Assembly: GCA_002405835.1 (NCBI GenBank)
Contig: DHMO01000023.1
Location: forward strand, 1-16,541
Source of the DNA: Lentisphaeria bacterium UBA4640
GTDB taxonomy: Bacteria; Verrucomicrobiota; Lentisphaeria; Victivallales; UBA1829
Direction of reading: 5' to 3'
DNA length: 16,541 nucleotides
The notes beneath the pieces are model-generated. The model made no database searches. It saw only the letters and a program-made list of their open reading frames with translations, and was not told the origin of the DNA. Below, piece by piece: positions 7,653 to 14,158 of this stretch. Position 1 is the stretch's first letter. Each line of letters starts with the position of its first letter. Made by a program: the position numbers and the translations under genes.

Positions 7653-8651
7653 ATGTCAGAAGACAGAGCACCGGACGCGCTGAAACTTTTCAGCTCGTCT
7701 CCGAAGGCCAGCCTCTACCGCTGGGGAAACGAAGGCGGTTATGAACGCTGGATCGCCTCAACCAAACAGACCCGTTCGATCTGCAACGACCCGCAGGTCG
7801 CCGGAATCCAGTACACCGATCAGCTCCGCGAAGCATGCGCGGAAATCCTCAAGATTTCCGGTCTGCCCCTCGAGGAAACCTCCTCGGTCGTCATCAATAT
7901 CCTGCGCGGAGGACTCAATTTCGGACTCCGCAACGCCCTGAACAACGCGTTCGGATGGACCAAGCACACAACCTGCTTCATCAGCGCCCAGCGCGCACGC
8001 GACAATGCCGACTCCGAAGAGTGGCATATCACCGAAAACGCCTACCGCAAGGTCTACTTCCCCCCGGAAGTCTCCCTCATCATCGGCGACGTCGTCGCAA
8101 CCGGAACCAGTCTCCGTTACGCGCTTGAGGAACTCCTCCGCGCCGCGAAGGACGCCCGTTCCTCCATCCGCGACATCATCTTCTTCACCTTCGGCGGACA
8201 CAACGCAGACGTCATTCTCCGCGAGATCGACGCCCGCTGCCGCGACATTTTCCCGAACTACCGGCGCACCATCCTCATCTATCTGGAAGGCTGCTTCGAA
8301 GTTCCGGACACCACCGCGCCTCTCACGATCCGCCTCACCGGAACCGACCTGGTCCGCCGCGACGCAATCATGGCGCCGGAATTTTCCGAATCCCAGTACG
8401 AAGACCCGGCCTTCCCGCTCGAACGCTGCGTCATCTACGACGCCGGCTCCCGCGCCTTCTGGGTCCGCGAATACGCCGCCGACGTCCGCGCCTACTGGGA
8501 ACAGGTCCTCCACCTCGCCGAACGCGGAATCTCCTTCCGGGACTATCTTCAGGAACGCTTCCCCGAACTCGACCCGAACCGCTACGGCGACGTCTCCCTC
8601 AAGGAACTGGCCCTGCGCCAGATTGAACGAATCAAACCCTTCTTATATTAA
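7653..8651 (+). CDS. Phosphoribosyltransferase-fold protein, probable nucleobase salvage
   Basis: This 332-residue protein contains two features of type I phosphoribosyltransferases. One is an ILRGG segment after a hydrophobic strand (VVINILRGGLNFG, 79-91). The other is a PRPP-binding loop (SLIIGDVVATGTSL, 141-154) in which one of the usual two acidic residues before the loop is Gly145. About 180 residues follow that I cannot assign to any named enzyme, ending in a helical, charged tail. It is longer than uracil or hypoxanthine phosphoribosyltransferases (about 180-210 residues). The ATG follows GGAAGGA by 7 bases. The next gene, 18 bases on, is a cytosine-permease homologue, which points to PRPP-dependent salvage of an imported base. 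A non-enzymatic PRPP sensor, as in PyrR or PurR, is the main alternative. Confidence 0.65.
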   Translation: MSEDRAPDALKLFSSSPKASLYRWGNEGGYERWIASTKQTRSICNDPQVAGIQYTDQLREACAEILKISGLPLEETSSVVINILRGGLNFGLRNALNNAFGWTKHTTCFISAQRARDNADSEEWHITENAYRKVYFPPEVSLIIGDVVATGTSLRYALEELLRAAKDARSSIRDIIFFTFGGHNADVILREIDARCRDIFPNYRRTILIYLEGCFEVPDTTAPLTIRLTGTDLVRRDAIMAPEFSESQYEDPAFPLERCVIYDAGSRAFWVREYAADVRAYWEQVLHLAERGISFRDYLQERFPELDPNRYGDVSLKELALRQIERIKPFLY

Positions 8652-8669
8652 AACAAAGGAAAGAGTATT

Positions 8670-9929
8670 ATGTCGGAACACTGTGATTTTGAACAGACAA
8701 CCGTCCCGGAACAGCAACGAAGAGGATTCTGGAGCATGTTTGCCGTCATGCTCGGCTTCACCTTCTTCTCCGCCTCCATGTGGACCGGAGCAAACCTCGG
8801 AAGCGGGCTCACCCTGACGAACTTCTGGATCGCCGTCCTCGCCGGAAACCTGATCCTCGGCGTCTACACCGCGATCCTCGCGTGGATGGCCGGCTCCACC
8901 GGACTCTCCATTCACCTCCTCTCCCGCTACGCCTTCGGACGTTTCGGATCGGCGCTGCCCTCCGCACTGCTCGCAATTACGCAGATCGGCTGGTTCGGCG
9001 TCGGAATCGCCATGTTCGCAGATCCCGTCCAGACCTTCCTCAAAGGCAGCGGATACAACTGCAACATCTGGATCCCGATCATCATCGCCGGCGTGCTCAT
9101 GACCGCCTCCGCATACTGGGGAATCAAAGCCCTGACCATCGTCTCCATCATCGCGGTTCCCGCCATCGCAATCGGCGGCGGATTCTCCGCAATCAAAGTA
9201 TTCGTGGACAATCCGGACGCCTGGAACACCCTGCACACCTTCACGCCGGATCAGGGCAAAGCGCTGACTCTCAGCGCGGCAATCGCCCTCACCGTCGGCT
9301 CCTTCATCTCCGGAGGAACCTGCACGCCGGACTTCGTCCGCTTCGCCAAGACCCGTAAAACCGCAGTCATCACAACCGCAATCGCGTTCTTCGCCGGAAA
9401 CACCCTGATGTTCCTCTTCGGCGCCGTCGGCGGAATGTTCTATGACACCAACGACATCTCCGTCGTCCTCGTCAGACAGGGTCTTCTCATTCCCGGAATC
9501 ATCGTCCTCGGTCTCAACATCTGGACCACGAACGACAATGCGCTCTACACCTCCGGACTCGGACTTTCCAACATCACCGGGCTTCCGAAACGCTACATCG
9601 TGCTCTTCAACGGTCTGCTCGGAACGGTGCTCGCGCTCTACCTCTACAACAACTTCTGCGGCTACCTTTCGATGCTGAACACCTTCATTCCCCCGGTCGG
9701 CGCAGTCCTTGCGGCGGACTTCTTCGTCATCCGCAAGTGCGGCAGAAACTACGAACCGCTGGACGAACTGAAGAACGCTCCGAAAGTCAGCTTTGCTGCG
9801 GTCATCGCCTGGGCGGCGGGCGGCGCAGTCGCGTTCTTCACGACGAAATGGGGCATCTCCGCCATCAACGGAATGCTCACCTCCGCAGTGGTCTATATTG
9901 TGCTGAAAAAGTCCTTCCCGAAAGCGTAA
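8670..9929 (+). CDS. codB: Cytosine permease, NCS1 family
   Basis: This 419-residue protein of about twelve membrane segments matches the nucleobase:cation symporter-1 family and closely resembles Escherichia coli CodB, which is of the same length. Shared landmarks are GFTFFSASMWTGANLG (29-44), QIGWFGVGIAMFA near residue 104, VGSFISGGT with a following TPDFVRF near residue 215, and IWTTNDNALYTSGLG near residue 286. It should carry cytosine or a related base across the inner membrane with a cation. No cytosine deaminase (codA) follows; the gene is last in its operon and a strong terminator closes it 24 bases later. AAAGGA is the ribosome site. The unusual pairing with a phosphoribosyltransferase-like protein leaves room for a different base as substrate. 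Confidence 0.9.
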   Translation: MSEHCDFEQTTVPEQQRRGFWSMFAVMLGFTFFSASMWTGANLGSGLTLTNFWIAVLAGNLILGVYTAILAWMAGSTGLSIHLLSRYAFGRFGSALPSALLAITQIGWFGVGIAMFADPVQTFLKGSGYNCNIWIPIIIAGVLMTASAYWGIKALTIVSIIAVPAIAIGGGFSAIKVFVDNPDAWNTLHTFTPDQGKALTLSAAIALTVGSFISGGTCTPDFVRFAKTRKTAVITTAIAFFAGNTLMFLFGAVGGMFYDTNDISVVLVRQGLLIPGIIVLGLNIWTTNDNALYTSGLGLSNITGLPKRYIVLFNGLLGTVLALYLYNNFCGYLSMLNTFIPPVGAVLAADFFVIRKCGRNYEPLDELKNAPKVSFAAVIAWAAGGAVAFFTTKWGISAINGMLTSAVVYIVLKKSFPKA

Positions 9930-9952
9930 GCACATTCTTCCATCATCCCCCG

Positions 9953-9982
9953 ACGGACGGCGTGAAAGCCGTCCGTTTTTTT
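9953..9982 (+). terminator. Intrinsic terminator after codB
   Basis: ACGGACGGC (9953-9961) pairs perfectly with GCCGTCCGT (9968-9976) around a 6-base GTGAAA loop. Seven T residues follow directly (9976-9982). It ends the two-gene phosphoribosyltransferase-like/codB operon. Confidence 0.92.
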
Positions 9983-10350
9983 GTCTGTGGAAAAACAGCG
10001 CTCCGCCTATCCCTGAAAATTTCATTTTTTTTCAAAAATGCATTTGCATTTAGCCGTTGACGGTGTAATTTTATACCAGTTTTTGTGATTCCGCCCGCCG
10101 GGTGACGGACGGTGCGAGCAAGTGCAGTGTCTCTGAAAATATATAAATAATTGATTCGTTTCTTATATGGAATGCATCTTTAATCTATACTATTCGAAGG
10201 AAAACAGTGCAAGACCTGCGGTTTTTATGACAGTCCGGACGAACAGTCATGTTCCTCCTGTCTCCGCGCAATCGTAAAAACACAACACAGAAACGCAAAC
10301 AAACTGTATCCTGAGGGACAAACAGGGTCCATGACCCGGAAAAGAGAAAA
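9983..10350. other. Long leader region between codB and the RRM gene
   Basis: These 368 bases hold no complete gene with a normal start codon. The left half is AT-rich with poly-T and TGCATT stretches and no structure I can name. A TATACT -10-like box at 10186-10191 lacks a recognisable -35 and would start a leader of about 155 bases. The right half carries the open Cys-rich frame described separately. Just before the RRM start are two mutually exclusive small hairpins: GGAC 10316-10319 with GTCC 10327-10330, or GGGTC 10325-10329 with GACCC 10333-10337. RRM genes often have long regulated leaders, so RNA-level control is plausible but unproven. Confidence 0.4.
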
Positions 10351-10354
10351 ATGA
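10184..10354 (+). other. Cryptic Cys4 zinc-ribbon-like reading frame without a normal start
   Basis: This frame is open from just after a TAA at 10181 to a TGA at 10352-10354. It reads C-K-T-C, then ten residues, then C-S-S-C (from 10208), followed by about 30 basic and polar residues. The stop overlaps the RRM start codon as ATGA, an arrangement typical of translational coupling. GAAGGA (10196-10201) is well placed as a ribosome site, but no ATG, GTG or TTG lies in frame before the first Cys codon. The only in-frame ATG (10331) gives a 7-residue peptide ending on the RRM start. It may be a decayed gene, a frame with a rare start, a sequence error, or chance. Function unknown. Confidence 0.35.
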
Positions 10355-10668
10355 AGATTTACGTCGGAAACATGCCGTACGCAATGACGGAAGATGAACT
10401 CAGAAGCGTCTTTGAAGCTCACGGAAACGTCGCAAGCGCAAGCCTCGCCATCGACCGTGAAACCCGCAGACCCAGAGGTTTCGGATTCGTCGAAATGCCC
10501 GATGCCGCGGAAGCAAACGCCGCAATCGCCGCTCTCAACGGAACCGAACAGGGCGGACGCAAACTCGTCGTCAACGAAGCCCGTCCGAGAGAAGACCGTC
10601 CCCGCGGTCCCCGCAGCTTCGGCGGACGTGAACGCGGCGGTTTCGGAAACCGCTCCTTCCGCGAATAA
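10351..10668 (+). CDS. Small RRM-type RNA-binding protein
   Basis: This 105-residue protein is one RNA recognition motif with a glycine/arginine-rich tail. RNP2 is IYVGNM (3-8) and RNP1 is RGFGFVEM (42-49), both with the aromatic residues that stack on RNA bases. Residues 78-105 form the Arg/Gly/Phe-rich tail. Proteins of this design are common in cyanobacteria and in PVC-group and related bacteria. They bind single-stranded RNA and are often cold-induced RNA chaperones. The ATG at 10351 begins the motif directly, with a weak purine-rich GGAAAAGAG as ribosome site. It is monocistronic or coupled to the upstream cryptic frame, and a terminator follows 19 bases after the stop. Regulation through its long leader is likely but inferred. 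Confidence 0.92.
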   Translation: MKIYVGNMPYAMTEDELRSVFEAHGNVASASLAIDRETRRPRGFGFVEMPDAAEANAAIAALNGTEQGGRKLVVNEARPREDRPRGPRSFGGRERGGFGNRSFRE

Positions 10669-10687
10669 TTTCCGCAGAATTCCGCAC

Positions 10688-10714
10688 AAAAGCCGTCCGA
10701 AATGGGCGGCTTTT
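10688..10714. terminator. Bidirectional terminator between the RRM gene and the AraC-family gene
   Basis: AAAAGCCGTCC (10688-10698) pairs with GGGCGGCTTTT (10704-10714) with one G-T wobble and a 5-base loop. The A and T ends give a U-rich tail in both directions. It separates the RRM gene from the convergent AraC-family gene, whose stop lies only 6 bases away. Confidence 0.85.
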
Positions 10715-10719
10715 ATCTT

Positions 10720-11481
10720 TTAAAACGGATGATGCGACGGCGAACACCCGCGCATCCGCTTGTAGAAATGACTCATGGAATAGATGTCGGGAAAACGGGT
10801 CGCGCGGGCGATCTCGCCGATGGAAAGCATGGAATATTCCAGATAGCTCTCAATCAGCTCCGTCAGCAGACGGTCGATATAACATTTGACCGATCGTTCC
10901 CGCAGACCGGCCTTCGCGCGCTCTCCGGCGAAACGGTACTTCAGCTGGGACACGGTCAGATTCAGCTCTTCCGCGGCGACACAGACGTTCAGTTCGCGTC
11001 CGCGGGAATGAACGAGGTCGCGGAGTCGTGAAAGCAGCGGAGTTTCATCCGCGGACTCCGGCGATGCCGCGGATGTGTAATCAAGAATGTTCATCAGCAG
11101 ATACTCAAGCAGCCGGTTCCGTTCCAGCACGGGAAGCGGTGCGGCGATAAGACGCTCCGCCTCGCCGCCGATCCACCGGAAAAACGGAAGTTCTCCGGAA
11201 TAGAGCAGAATATCGCCTTGCGGATTTCCTCCGGCGAAAGTGAACTTGAATGAACAGGTCTCCGTCCCCTCCCCGATGCGGGTGAAGCGGTGCGGAACGA
11301 GCGGCGGAATCAGGACGAACATTCCGTTTTTGAGTTCGACGGGGGCATCGTTCCGGTCGAACACACGGGTTCCTCCGCCTCTGACGATGTATTCCATCTG
11401 CCAGTACGGATGTGTATGCACCTTGTCGACGAGCGGACGGTTCAGGTCATGCGACCAGAACTTCAAGACCGGTTTTTCCAT
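10720..11481 (-). CDS. AraC family transcriptional regulator
   Basis: This 253-residue regulator has an N-terminal cupin-like sensing domain, with HTHPYW (22-27) and a conserved GxxxLIPP-type strand near 53-60. The C-terminal AraC/XylS DNA-binding domain (about 160-253) has its first HTH around 164-183 and its second around 219-245, ending in the family's GxSP motif. The cupin form is typical of regulators sensing sugars, often from polysaccharides. GGAGG four bases before the ATG at 11481 decides this start over a TTG 24 bases earlier. No transport or catabolic gene adjoins it, so its target lies elsewhere or is unrecognised. The upstream neighbour on the same strand is the island's HTH repressor gene, 52 bases away, so read-through could join the two. 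Confidence 0.88.
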   Translation of the reverse strand: MEKPVLKFWSHDLNRPLVDKVHTHPYWQMEYIVRGGGTRVFDRNDAPVELKNGMFVLIPPLVPHRFTRIGEGTETCSFKFTFAGGNPQGDILLYSGELPFFRWIGGEAERLIAAPLPVLERNRLLEYLLMNILDYTSAASPESADETPLLSRLRDLVHSRGRELNVCVAAEELNLTVSQLKYRFAGERAKAGLRERSVKCYIDRLLTELIESYLEYSMLSIGEIARATRFPDIYSMSHFYKRMRGCSPSHHPF

Positions 11482-11501
11482 TTTTCCTCCGTGTTTCGGG
11501 A

Positions 11502-11530
11502 ACAATACACGATGCGGCAGGAAAAATCAA
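11502..11530 (-). promoter_or_regulatory. Candidate promoter of the AraC-family gene
   Basis: On the minus strand TTGATT (11530-11525) precedes TATTGT (11507-11502) with 17 bases between. Each box matches the consensus in 4 of 6 positions. It sits in the short gap between the HTH gene of the island and the AraC ATG, and would let the regulator be expressed independently of the island. Confidence 0.4.
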
Positions 11531-11533
11531 GGG

Positions 11534-11869
11534 TCAGGATTTCTTTTCGCGCGAAGATTTTCCGAACGCCGCCGCGATCATCGTAATCGCCTCAAGCTGT
11601 TCCTCGGCCGACAAATTGGCGAACAGCTTCAAAAGCTGCTTGCGGTTAAGTTCCCGAGCAGCGGATTCTGAGTCCCCGAAGAAATCAATTGTCAATGCAG
11701 GAAACAGCTTAAACAGAGTATTCAGATTCATATTTCCTACCGCATAGCGTCCATTGAGATAATCGGAGATCGTACTTTGCGAAATGCCTGTTTGCCGGGC
11801 AAGCGCCCCTTGTGTCTTCATCCGAGCAACCGCTTCGCGTATTGCATTCAGAACATCGTTTTCTGTCAT
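11534..11869 (-). CDS. XRE-type HTH repressor of the accessory island
   Basis: This 111-residue protein has a Cro/CI-type helix-turn-helix (about 19-41, ALARQTGISQSTISDYLNGR) followed by a helical C-terminal part (about 75-103) with an LSAEEQLEAI segment, probably for dimerisation. No protease or nuclease domain is present, so it is not a LexA-like self-cleaving repressor. The ATG at 11869 is preferred because GGAAG lies 7 bases upstream; a TTG two codons earlier is less likely. It is transcribed away from a second small HTH gene, in the arrangement of phage CI/Cro switches. It probably represses itself and the divergent membrane-protein run. Its G+C (about 50% in a 60-base sample) lies between the island and the flanks. 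Confidence 0.8.
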   Translation of the reverse strand: MTENDVLNAIREAVARMKTQGALARQTGISQSTISDYLNGRYAVGNMNLNTLFKLFPALTIDFFGDSESAARELNRKQLLKLFANLSAEEQLEAITMIAAAFGKSSREKKS

Positions 11870-11882
11870 AGCCAAACTTCCG

Positions 11883-11904
11883 TTTTAATACTTTTTTATT
11901 AAAA
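11883..11904. promoter_or_regulatory. AT-rich inverted repeat overlapping the repressor promoter
   Basis: TTTTAATA (11883-11890) and TATTAAAA (11897-11904) are perfect 8-base inverted arms with a 6-base spacer. The right arm overlaps the -10 box of the leftward promoter at 11901-11906. This is where an autoregulatory operator would be expected, but a purely AT palindrome can also arise by chance. Confidence 0.4.
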
Positions 11905-11929
11905 TAGTTTTACTAAACCTGATTTTCAA
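11901..11929 (-). promoter_or_regulatory. Leftward promoter of the island HTH repressor
   Basis: On the minus strand TTGAAA (11929-11924) is followed after 17 bases by TATTTT (11906-11901). The hexamers are identical to those of the divergent rightward promoter, 30 bases away, so one regulator or RNA polymerase competition could couple the two. Confidence 0.5.
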
Positions 11930-11947
11930 ATTTTTTCTGAAAAAAAT

Positions 11948-12005
11948 ATCGTTTCACTCTTGAAATTACGTAATAAACGATTATTTTAAACGCAACATAC
12001 GATTA
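11948..12005. promoter_or_regulatory. Repeated ACGAT operator-like sites
   Basis: A short motif occurs three times in the divergent promoter region: ATCGTTT inverted at 11948-11954, AAACGATTA at 11975-11983, and ACGATTA at 11999-12005. The two direct copies are 22 bases apart, about two helical turns. The middle copy lies between the -35 and -10 boxes of the rightward promoter and touches the -10. They are candidate binding sites for either HTH protein. Confidence 0.4.
11960..11987 (+). promoter_or_regulatory. Rightward promoter of the island operon
   Basis: TTGAAA (11960-11965, 5 of 6 matches) lies 16 bases before TATTTT (11982-11987, 4 of 6). Transcription would start near 11994, shortly before the second HTH gene. 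It drives the five-gene rightward run as far as the terminator at 14586. Confidence 0.5.
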
Positions 12006-12018
12006 AACAAGAGGTATT

Positions 12019-12234
12019 ATGACCAAGCTAAAAGAACTTCGGGAAGCGCATGGCTTAAAACTTCGGGACATTGCAACGATTTTGAAGATTTGTCCCGGAA
12101 CGGTTGGGCGCATGGAGAAACTTGGCATAAAGAAACCGGAAACCGCAATCAATTACGCGAAAGCATTTCCGGGACATTCCTGGATTGAGTTATTGGAAAA
12201 GCCAGAAGAAAAAGAACAACAACTAAAGAGGTAA
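12019..12234 (+). CDS. Small Cro-like HTH protein
   Basis: This 71-residue protein is little more than one helix-turn-helix of the Cro/CI class (about 14-35, LRDIATILKICPGTVGRMEK), followed by a short helix and a charged tail. It is the first gene of the rightward island operon and sits back-to-back with the other HTH gene across 149 bases, so it is placed like Cro in a phage switch. GAGG is the ribosome site. Its stop codon lies inside the ribosome site of the next gene (AGAGGTAA), which ties the two translationally. Alternatively it could be an activator of the operon. Sequence identity to phage Cro is not claimed, only the fold class. Confidence 0.75.
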   Translation: MTKLKELREAHGLKLRDIATILKICPGTVGRMEKLGIKKPETAINYAKAFPGHSWIELLEKPEEKEQQLKR

Positions 12235-12236
12235 AT

Positions 12237-12635
12237 ATGGCAAGAACGTATGTAACAACGAACATTGACCAACCAAATGAAGATTGGCGAAAAGTCAAAT
12301 GGTGGTACCGGATTGTTTCCTTTATTGCCGCGTTTTTAGCAACAGTCACAACGATGGCCGAACAATCTCCGGAGTTTGATGAGGTATATTGCTATACAGT
12401 GTTTCCGCTTGCACTGTTTATCGGATATAAAGCAGGAGTCAAAGGCGGATGCATCGGAAACAGAATTCGTCTTGCTCTTCATCCCAAGTCCATCAGAATG
12501 TACAATCCAACTACGGATGACCTGATTCAAACAAAACTGCACTGGCTTTTCCACCATGCATTTCTCGGAATTGCAATTGGTTCCATCTGTGGAAGCATGC
12601 TTACCGTTTCTCTGATAGAATACTTCTTCAAATAA
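12237..12635 (+). CDS. Small multi-pass membrane protein of the island, unknown family
   Basis: I do not recognise this 132-residue protein. It has a polar N-terminus of about 20 residues and hydrophobic segments near 24-42, 52-68 and 105-127. Between the last two is a polar stretch with several basic residues. HWLFHHAF (102-109) gives a cluster of three histidines at the start of the last segment. It begins 2 bases after the HTH gene, overlapping its ribosome site with that gene's stop, so the two are produced together. Coding to the end is clean. It could be a membrane partner of the DUF4230-like proteins that follow. The name hypothetical membrane protein is all the sequence supports. Confidence 0.75.
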   Translation: MARTYVTTNIDQPNEDWRKVKWWYRIVSFIAAFLATVTTMAEQSPEFDEVYCYTVFPLALFIGYKAGVKGGCIGNRIRLALHPKSIRMYNPTTDDLIQTKLHWLFHHAFLGIAIGSICGSMLTVSLIEYFFK

Positions 12636-12656
12636 AAGTTAAGAAAGGCTGAAATC

Positions 12657-13328
12657 ATGAAGAAAATATGCATTGCAAGCATTTGCCTCCTCCTTGCATG
12701 GCTCATTTTATCTCCCGATAGCGATGAAAAACAGGCAAAACATACAGCATCTTTAATCGGACGCCTTGATGCAGTAAAAATCATTGCCGTAAAATGCACA
12801 ATCGAGAAAGGTTGGACAACTGATCTTCTAGTAAAAGCTCAGGGAGAAGCGGATATCGGAGTTGACCTGACAAAGGCTAATATACAAATCAAAGATAACA
12901 CAGTTTACTTAAAATTACCGGAACCCGACGGTTATTTTCCAAAATTGAACGAAAGCAACACGCAAATAATTTCCACGCACCGCATCGCTGGAGATACTCT
13001 GAGAATGCCTGAACAGGAGGCTTCTGCAAAACAGCCTGAACAGGAAAATCCGGAAGAAGGTAAATTAAAAAAACTTTGGAAATGGACAAAAACGAAAGCG
13101 CATGATGCAAAAATAGCAGCGAAACAAGTTTCAGCAGCCCAAATTCAGAAGAATGAACGCGATTTATTTGATAAGGCCAAGGAACGAATTCAGGGAGAAA
13201 TGCGCGAACTAGCTGAAAGAAACAGCAATATGGCAAAGCAGCCTATTCAAAATGTGCTCACTGCATTTTATAAAAATGCAGGTTATAAAGATGTTGTCAT
13301 TACTTGGCAACCTGCTTCAAAGAAATAA
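12657..13328 (+). CDS. DUF4230-like membrane-anchored protein
   Basis: This 223-residue protein begins with an uncleaved-looking signal anchor (residues 3-19). It then has the pattern I associate with the DUF4230 family: a strand with an AQGEADIGVDL-type turn (61-71) and a KLPEPDGYF strand (86-94). A long helical and charged section follows (about 118-200, rich in Lys, Glu and Gln), with a final helix plus strand (196-217, ending in VVITW). Most of it should face the periplasm if the anchor is N-in. DUF4230 has no established function. The next gene encodes a second protein with the same core pattern, so the two probably form a hetero-oligomer. GAAAGG precedes the ATG. Assignment rests on pattern recall, not on a profile search. 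Confidence 0.6.
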   Translation: MKKICIASICLLLAWLILSPDSDEKQAKHTASLIGRLDAVKIIAVKCTIEKGWTTDLLVKAQGEADIGVDLTKANIQIKDNTVYLKLPEPDGYFPKLNESNTQIISTHRIAGDTLRMPEQEASAKQPEQENPEEGKLKKLWKWTKTKAHDAKIAAKQVSAAQIQKNERDLFDKAKERIQGEMRELAERNSNMAKQPIQNVLTAFYKNAGYKDVVITWQPASKK

Positions 13329-13348
13329 CAAGTCCTGGAGATTTTAGA

Positions 13349-14128
13349 ATGGATATGCAAAAACAGAACACCCCGCCGGAAAAAACAACAAAGTATTCAG
13401 AATCTGCAGGAAAAGCGAGTCAGCACAATGAAGCAAAAAAGAGAAACATATTAACCCCTGTTTTGAAACTTATCGGGTTAGGAGCTGAAACAACAACCGC
13501 GGCATTCTTTGCAATGATTCTTCCCTTCCTGCTTCCCGCTCTACTTGGTCTAGGAATTTTAGGCGGCCTGATCGTGGCAATCAAAGCACTTTGGCCTAAA
13601 TCGGTTCAACCAGAAATGGCAATCACTCAAATCAGAGAAATTAAAGAATTTAAAGTCCTCAAACTTTGTCTTGAAGATGTGGTTACACAAACCTATCAAG
13701 ACAGAGAATTCCAGTTTGTCGCTCGCGGAGATGCCGTTTACGGTGTCGAATTCGACAAAATCTCCTGCATGGTAAAAGAAGAGAACAAAGAAAAAATTCT
13801 CATTGTGGAAGTCCCTTATCCCAAACTTCTCAACAGCCGGATCAACTACGATAATGAAGAAAGGCAGGGCAAAGGAATCGAAAACTGGAAATACGATAAT
13901 AAAAATCTTCCTGACAAGGTTGCCCTGAAACTCACAAACGAACGCGGCATCAAAGCGGAAGCGGCTATTCGGAATCTGGCTCTGAAAGCGGATTTTCAGA
14001 TGCTCGCAAGAAAACAGACAATGGAACTTCTCAAAAGTTTGTTCAAAGGAACAAAGCAGAAAGTTATTTTCCAATGGCAAAAGGAAAATATGGATTCGAA
14101 AAACTTCAACATGCCTGAAAATAAATAA
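13349..14128 (+). CDS. Second DUF4230-like membrane protein
   Basis: This 259-residue protein has a polar, charged N-terminus (1-48) and one long hydrophobic segment (about 52-80). A soluble domain follows whose core parallels the preceding gene: ARGDAVYGVEF (125-135) against AQGEADIGVDL, a VEVPYPKLL strand (153-161), and a final LLKSLFKG helix with KVIFQW (238-243). The two are probably diverged tandem duplicates of a DUF4230-like domain. The ATG at 13349 is chosen for GGAG 8 bases upstream; a TTG 45 bases earlier would overlap the previous gene and lacks a site. The anchor is far from the N-terminus, so topology may differ from its partner. Function is unknown. Confidence 0.6.
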   Translation: MDMQKQNTPPEKTTKYSESAGKASQHNEAKKRNILTPVLKLIGLGAETTTAAFFAMILPFLLPALLGLGILGGLIVAIKALWPKSVQPEMAITQIREIKEFKVLKLCLEDVVTQTYQDREFQFVARGDAVYGVEFDKISCMVKEENKEKILIVEVPYPKLLNSRINYDNEERQGKGIENWKYDNKNLPDKVALKLTNERGIKAEAAIRNLALKADFQMLARKQTMELLKSLFKGTKQKVIFQWQKENMDSKNFNMPENK

Positions 14129-14158
14129 TAGATGCCAGCCAAAACCGATGGAGAAATT

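Noticed and set aside
8643..10025. 460-codon minus-strand frame opposite codB
   Set aside because: CodB on the plus strand is unmistakable; the antisense product is low-complexity acidic sequence and the frame runs across the terminator.
10207..10230. GTG-started 8-codon leader frame with a TTTTTA stretch, considered as a programmed frameshift into the Cys4 frame
   Set aside because: A +1 shift there would join the frame after the first CxxC, losing half the zinc ligands, so it does not explain the Cys pattern.
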